From CAYUYV01 sp050331455 (GTDB taxonomy: Bacteria; Pseudomonadota; Alphaproteobacteria; JAJFIK01), in contig JBHJGV010000007.1 in assembly GCA_050331455.1 (NCBI GenBank), forward strand, positions 1-64,000: 64,000 nt of DNA. The letters run 5' to 3'. Of the stretch, positions 59,668 through 64,000 are shown piece after piece; positions within the stretch are counted from its first letter, which is position 1; every line of letters starts with the position of its first letter. Below the pieces are notes generated by a model, which had not been told where the DNA came from, made no database searches, and worked only from the letters and a program-made list of their open reading frames with translations. The position numbers and the translations under genes are program-made.

Positions 59668-60387
59668 TCAATCCGGGCGACGGGCAAGGTAGAGCACAAA
59701 AGGCGCCTCCCGCGCCTCGTCTTTCCAGTCAAGCAAGTCCGACGGCGTGCCCAGCGGTCTCGCGCGATCGATCACCGTGAAGCCGGCAGCCTCCAGAGCG
59801 GCGGAATAGTCCGCATCGGTCCAATAATAATCGATTATGTCGAGGCCAACATCGAGCAGGCGTATCGTAACCGGATCTCCTGGTGCTGGATTGTCATTGC
59901 CTGGAAAATCAACACCCACTGTCAGCCAGTCGCCGCAATAGAATGCCTCCGCACATACGGCCATGATGAAAAGCCCGCCCGGCAGCAAAGCATCGAACAC
60001 GGCGCGTGCGGCAGCTTCTAGACGCGACCGGCTGTCCATTTCGAGAAAGCAAAACACTGACAGGACCAGGGCGGCGGAGGGCTCGCCGAACGGACAGGCG
60101 CCCTCGCTTATGAGCCGGTAGTCCCCGTCCGGATCGCTTTTGCGGGCATGGGCGAGTTGGGCCGGCGAAATATCCGCACCCGTCACGTCAAAGCCGAGGG
60201 ACTGGAGGAACCGGGAGGACTTTCCCGCACCGCAGCCGAAATCAAGGGCCTTGCGCCCCAACTCAGGCCGTCCGTAGGTTTGGATCAGCCCGGGAATGTC
60301 CCGATAGGCGAGCATGACGGTGCCGCCGATTTCATGGGCGGCATAAAGATCCGATTTGGTCGCATAGGGATCGTACCAGTCGATCAT
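59668..60387 (-). CDS. Class I SAM-dependent methyltransferase
   Basis: The 239-residue protein has ALDFGCGAGKSSRFL (motif I), VTGADISPAQL and then FCFLEMDSRSRLE. It resembles UbiE/Coq5-type methyltransferases, but the substrate is unknown. ATG 60387 has GGAGGCAAG upstream. It is the third gene after dapA and smpB on the same strand, 42 bases after the smpB stop. Confidence 0.82.
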   Translation of the reverse strand: MIDWYDPYATKSDLYAAHEIGGTVMLAYRDIPGLIQTYGRPELGRKALDFGCGAGKSSRFLQSLGFDVTGADISPAQLAHARKSDPDGDYRLISEGACPFGEPSAALVLSVFCFLEMDSRSRLEAAARAVFDALLPGGLFIMAVCAEAFYCGDWLTVGVDFPGNDNPAPGDPVTIRLLDVGLDIIDYYWTDADYSAALEAAGFTVIDRARPLGTPSDLLDWKDEAREAPFVLYLARRPD

Positions 60388-60429
60388 GGCGCTTGCCTCC
60401 AGGCCCGGGCCGGAACGCATGGGCGTCGG

Positions 60430-60906
60430 TCACCCATGATCTTTCAGCAGACGTTGCTTTTCCCGGTTCCAATCCCGTTCTTTTTCGCTTTGGCGTTTGT
60501 CGTGGGCCTTTTTGCCTTTCGCAAGCCCCAGTTCGAGCTTGGCTTTTCCCGCGTGGTTGAAATAGAGCCGCAAGGGCACGATGGTCATGCCGCCCCTGTT
60601 GACCTCCCCGCCCCATTTGTTGATCTCCCGCCGGTGCAGCAGGAGCTTTCGGGGCCGGCGTGGTTCGTGATTCTGCCGATTGCCGAACGAGTATTCCGGA
60701 ATATACGCATTGATGAGCATCAGCTCGCCGTTCTCCACCGTGGCGTAGCTTTCGGCGATATTGGCCTGCCCCGTACGCAGTGCCTTCACCTCCGTGCCGG
60801 TCAACATGATGCCGGCCTCGATCGTATTCTCGATGCTGTAATTGTGTCTCGCTTTGCGATTTTCTGCGATGACCTTGCGCACCTCAGAAGCGTTCGGGGA
60901 TGCCAT
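60430..60906 (-). CDS. smpB: SsrA-binding protein SmpB
   Basis: SmpB brings tmRNA to stalled ribosomes. Family hallmarks: NRKARHNYSIENTIEAGIML, GTEVKALRTGQANI and GLAKGKKAHDKR near the C-terminus. The length of 158 residues is typical. The gene starts six bases after the dapA stop and is followed by a methyltransferase. Confidence 0.96.
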   Translation of the reverse strand: MASPNASEVRKVIAENRKARHNYSIENTIEAGIMLTGTEVKALRTGQANIAESYATVENGELMLINAYIPEYSFGNRQNHEPRRPRKLLLHRREINKWGGEVNRGGMTIVPLRLYFNHAGKAKLELGLAKGKKAHDKRQSEKERDWNREKQRLLKDHG

Positions 60907-60912
60907 CGGGAC

Positions 60913-61902
60913 TTACGCCTCCGCGGCGGCGTCATGCCCGCCTGCCATAGCCGAACCCTCGGCCCCCTCCGACTCGCGTGATCCGGAATCGACGGGGCCG
61001 AGGCCTGCGACGGCCAGGGCCGCATCGACGGCGGCCCGCGCGGGCGCCGATGCCGGAACCAGGGGCAGACGCATTTCATCCGTGCACAAACCGCGCGCCG
61101 CCAGGGCATATTTCGTCGGCTGCGGACTTGCTTCGGCGAACAGGGCCCGGTGGAGGGGCATGAGCCGGTCCTGGAGCGCGAGGGCCGTCGCCCGGTCCCC
61201 TTCCAGACTGGCCCGCTGCAGGGCGGCGCACTCGCGGGGCGCGACATTGGCGGTAACGGAGATGCAGCCCACGCCGCCATGGGCGTTGAAGCCCACCGCC
61301 GAACCGTCCTCCCCCGAGACCTGAGCGAAGTCCGCCCCGCACAGGCGGCGTGTCAGGCTGACCCGGGCCATATCGCTGGTCGCATCCTTGATGCCGATGA
61401 TGCGCTCAAGGGCGGCAAGGCTGACAAGCGTGTCGAGATCGATGTCCACGCCGGTGCGCGCGGGCACTGTATAAAGAACGATGGGCAAGCGTGTGTTGTC
61501 GTGGACGGCTTTATAATGGGCCAGCAATCCGGCGGGGCTGGGCCGATTATAGGCCGGGGTCACGACAAGGGCCGCATCGGCACCGAGATCGGTCGCCTCC
61601 TGCGTTGCAAGAATGGTGGCGGCCGTATCGCTGGCGCCTGTTCCGGCGATCACGGGGATCCGGCCTGCGACCACGTCGACCGTGGTTGAGATGATGCCTC
61701 TGCGCTCCTCGGGTCCCAGGGTCGGGTTTTCCGCCGTGGTCCCGCAGACCACCAGACCGTCCGTACCCTCGGCCAGGTGCCAGGCACACAGGCGTTTCAG
61801 TGCCGACCAGTCCACGGTTCCGTTGCGGAAAGGGGTCGCCAGGGCGCAGATCGATCCGCGCAGGTCGAACCCGTGTGGTGATGGAGCGGCGGAGGACGCC
61901 AT
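60913..61902 (-). CDS. dapA: 4-hydroxy-tetrahydrodipicolinate synthase
   Basis: The enzyme condenses pyruvate with aspartate semialdehyde on the way to lysine and meso-diaminopimelate. The (beta/alpha)8 fold shows GTTAENPTL, VLYTVPARTGVD (catalytic Tyr) and GIKDATSD (Schiff-base Lys), then SGEDGSAVGFNAHGGVGCISV. ATG 61902 has AGAGGG upstream. The protein is somewhat longer (329 residues) because of a charged C-terminal tail after GLGPVDSG. It heads the dapA-smpB-methyltransferase set. Confidence 0.94.
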   Translation of the reverse strand: MASSAAPSPHGFDLRGSICALATPFRNGTVDWSALKRLCAWHLAEGTDGLVVCGTTAENPTLGPEERRGIISTTVDVVAGRIPVIAGTGASDTAATILATQEATDLGADAALVVTPAYNRPSPAGLLAHYKAVHDNTRLPIVLYTVPARTGVDIDLDTLVSLAALERIIGIKDATSDMARVSLTRRLCGADFAQVSGEDGSAVGFNAHGGVGCISVTANVAPRECAALQRASLEGDRATALALQDRLMPLHRALFAEASPQPTKYALAARGLCTDEMRLPLVPASAPARAAVDAALAVAGLGPVDSGSRESEGAEGSAMAGGHDAAAEA

Positions 61903-62557
61903 GGCTGTCCCTCTGTATCTCAAACTGGGCTGGGCCGATCGCCCGATGGGTGGTACGGCAGGAGTGTTCGCGTCAACAGGGCCGTCAGGATGGGTGGCGC
62001 GGAGCCCGGAGCGAAGCGCACACATGGCGACGGGCCGGGGGGCCTGTCAAGCCGGCGGGGCCGGGTTATGCCGTTCGGTGGGAGCAGACTGGAGCGGGAC
62101 GCCGCCAAGCCTCATGCGTGCGTTGTCTGTTTCGCGACCGCACAAAACATGACTGTCGCGTTCTCCAAATGGAGCAATGACGGCGCAGGAAAGGCCGGTT
62201 TAGTCGAGCGCGAAGGGGAAGCATGGAGACGCGATCGCACCGTGCGGGCCGGGTTTGATGTTGTTGGGGCCGGCCGAAGCCGATACCATCTCTCTGGGGA
62301 ATGACACGAAATTCAACCCGGCATCCGGCAGCGCTCCGAGGCTATGGCGCGTAGCCTTTCGTCGGGACAATCCCGGTGCGCCGGGCATGACGGACCGGAT
62401 CCCTCCTGGGCCTGGGTCTTCCTTGGGCCGGGTCTTCCGTGGGCCGGGTCTTCCGTGGGCACGCCGGGCCGTCATCACACGAGTGCGCCGGAAAACGGCG
62501 CAAGATCGGGAAACCGATGTGTTGGGGGTCCGTGTTTCTGACCTGGATTGGCGCGTT
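61903..62557. other. Divergent intergenic region, dapA / lytic transglycosylase
   Basis: About 650 bases hold control regions of two divergent genes. A threefold 16-bp tandem repeat lies at 62414-62461. I see no gene that I can support; open frames here are antisense or lack start signals. Confidence 0.5.
62414..62461. repeat. 16-bp tandem repeat, three units
   Basis: GGGTCTTCCTTGGGCC is followed by two nearly identical units with GTG in place of TTG. It lies in a non-coding region about 100 bases upstream of the transglycosylase start. Confidence 0.85.
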
Positions 62558-64000
62558 ATGAAGTGTGTTCTGTTCCGCCCGCGCCTGGCCGGTCGCGCGG
62601 CGTTTTTGTCTTTGCTCATTTGGGTGGCTGTCGCACCGGGAGCGCATGCCGCGGGCGTGCCCATGCCGGCGCTGCGGCCGGAAGCCGTCAGTCCACGAAT
62701 TTTATCCTCTGGCGACGTCGACACCCTTCGAACCATCATGCAAAAGGCGCGGAACACGGGCTGGCGGTCCGCTCTGCCGCTCCTGTCCCGGGTCGAGGAT
62801 CCCGTTGCGGCCAAAGTCGTCCGCTGGCTTTACCTTCAACAGGCCGGGTCTGGTGCCTCCTTCTCCGACATCGACATATTCATTCGCGAAAACCCGGACT
62901 GGCCCCGCCAGGGCCTTTTGCGGGAACTGGCCGAGAAGGCCATGGACGACGATTTGCCCCCTCACCGGGTGATTGGCTGGTTCACGGAGCGCAAACCCAT
63001 CACCGGCGAAGGCATGCTGCGGCTTGGGGAGGCCCATCTGGCATCGGGCCGGGCCACTGTCGGCACAGCCTGGATCCAGAAAGCCTGGTCCGCAACGGAC
63101 CTGTCGCTGCGGGCGGAGCGGCGAATTCTGACGCGCCACAAGGCCCGGCTCTCCCGCCGCGACCACGACGAGCGCCTGGACCAATTGGTCTGGGCGGGCC
63201 AAACCCGGGCCGCCCGCCGTATGCTGCCTCTGGCGAGCCCGAATGTCGCTGCCCTCGCCCGGGCGCGAATCAAGTTGCGCACCGATGCCGGGGGCGTGGA
63301 TGCGGCCATTGCGGCGATTCCCAAAGGTCTCGAAAAGGATGGCGGGCTGATTTACGAGCGCATCCGCTGGCGTCGACGCCGGAACCGGGACGAAGAAACC
63401 TGGCCCCTCTTCCTTGAGGCTCCGAAAGACGCCGGGGGCCTCGGCCACCCCGTGCGCTGGTGGTATGAGCGGCGACTCCAGTCCCGCGAAGCCCTCCAGG
63501 CCGGCAAGCCGGATCTGGCCTATGGCATCCTGCGCCATCACGGTCTGACCCGCGGCCATGCCTTCGCGGACACGGAGTGGAAGGCCGGCTGGATCGCTTT
63601 GCGCTATCTGAACCGGCCCGAAGATGCGGCATTCCACTTCGCTCGCCTCGCGACCAAGGTCTCCAGGCCCATCAGCCGCGGTCGCGCCGCTTACTGGCAA
63701 GGGCGCGCCGCCGAGGCGCTGGGCGATGAAGCGGCCGCCCAGGGCTTCTACCGGGAGGGCAGCGCCTATCTTCAGACCTTTTACGGTCAACTCGCCGGGC
63801 AGCGCGCGGGCGGCACGGCGAATCGGATGAGCCTGGACCGTCCGGTCGCTGTTGATGAAGAGGATGTGGCAGCCTTCGAGAGCGCCGAACTCACACGGGC
63901 GGTCCTGATCGCCTCGGATTTTACATCCGACTATATCGTCCGTCTGATGTTGCTCCATCTGGTGGATGTGGATTCGTCCGCCGCCGGACACGCCCTCGCC
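62558..64000 (+). CDS. Soluble lytic murein transglycosylase, N-terminal part (runs off the window)
   Basis: ATG 62558 opens a frame that stays open for 481 codons to the window edge. A signal peptide (AAFLSLLIWVAVAPGAHA) is followed by long alpha-helical repeats (WIQKAWSATDLSLRAERRIL; AYWQGRAAEALGDEAAAQGFY), the ring-shaped superhelix of Slt-type transglycosylases. The SLT catalytic domain with its glutamate would lie beyond the end. The enzyme would cleave peptidoglycan glycan strands in the periplasm. The identification rests on the N-terminal part only. Confidence 0.8.
   Translation, partial: MKCVLFRPRLAGRAAFLSLLIWVAVAPGAHAAGVPMPALRPEAVSPRILSSGDVDTLRTIMQKARNTGWRSALPLLSRVEDPVAAKVVRWLYLQQAGSGASFSDIDIFIRENPDWPRQGLLRELAEKAMDDDLPPHRVIGWFTERKPITGEGMLRLGEAHLASGRATVGTAWIQKAWSATDLSLRAERRILTRHKARLSRRDHDERLDQLVWAGQTRAARRMLPLASPNVAALARARIKLRTDAGGVDAAIAAIPKGLEKDGGLIYERIRWRRRRNRDEETWPLFLEAPKDAGGLGHPVRWWYERRLQSREALQAGKPDLAYGILRHHGLTRGHAFADTEWKAGWIALRYLNRPEDAAFHFARLATKVSRPISRGRAAYWQGRAAEALGDEAAAQGFYREGSAYLQTFYGQLAGQRAGGTANRMSLDRPVAVDEEDVAAFESAELTRAVLIASDFTSDYIVRLMLLHLVDVDSSAAGHALA

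Overview
The window is GC-rich, densely packed chromosomal DNA of an alphaproteobacterium. This is inferred from gene content: a class I polyhydroxyalkanoate synthase, a hom-glpX-recJ run, separate GatC, GatA and GatB subunits, a branched-chain 2-oxoacid dehydrogenase operon and FabI-type fatty acid synthesis. Genus and order cannot be set from the sequence alone. There is no rRNA, CRISPR array or recognisable transposase. One tRNA, tRNA-Ser(GCU), is present.

Layout. 1-8 kb (mostly minus strand): a membrane-protein fragment, an O-antigen-ligase-like protein, recJ, glpX and hom, preceded by a lipoprotein and an L,D-transpeptidase. 8-17 kb: phaC, then fabI-aroC, a PH-like membrane protein, an RNA methyltransferase with a second methyltransferase, and a divergent TPR plus tubulin-tyrosine-ligase-like protein. 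17-34 kb is an accessory surface/secretion region. It holds a 1366-residue RTX/LamG protein, a methyltransferase, a TIR-TM-Calx-beta protein facing a decayed TIR-TPR gene, a type I secretion-like operon (ABC, HlyD, TolC) whose ABC subunit has lost its ATPase motifs, an outer-membrane barrel, an exported beta-helix protein and a small exported three-repeat protein. 34-38.5 kb: thioesterase, dicarboxylate symporter, a one-TM protein, a TauD-like dioxygenase and a HAD-like protein without its catalytic aspartates. 38.5-40.7 kb is a lower-GC island with an AAA ATPase and a PIN nuclease in translational overlap. It lies beside a 76-bp duplicate of the 3' end of the symporter gene.

40.7-46.6 kb: a tight operon ech-bkdA1-bkdA2-bkdB-lpdA for branched-chain amino acid breakdown. 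46.6-50.6 kb: a 1-Cys peroxiredoxin relic, tRNA-Ser, a 59-residue ORF, a SulP anion transporter and a Sel1-repeat protein. 50.8-54.1 kb: gatC-gatA-gatB ending in a clear terminator. 54.1-55.1 kb is a decayed stretch with an acetyltransferase fragment. 55-64 kb: an exported bactofilin-like membrane protein, an SDR, a PleD-like protein without catalytic motifs, a DsbA/FrnE-type oxidoreductase, dapA-smpB-methyltransferase, and the first part of a soluble lytic transglycosylase that runs off the window.

The strongest candidates for undescribed biology are the AAA ATPase/PIN nuclease pair, the secretion operon with an apparently ATP-independent ABC protein near a giant RTX protein and TIR proteins, and the TPR-TTL ligase. 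All functional statements come from motif reading only. No database search was run.
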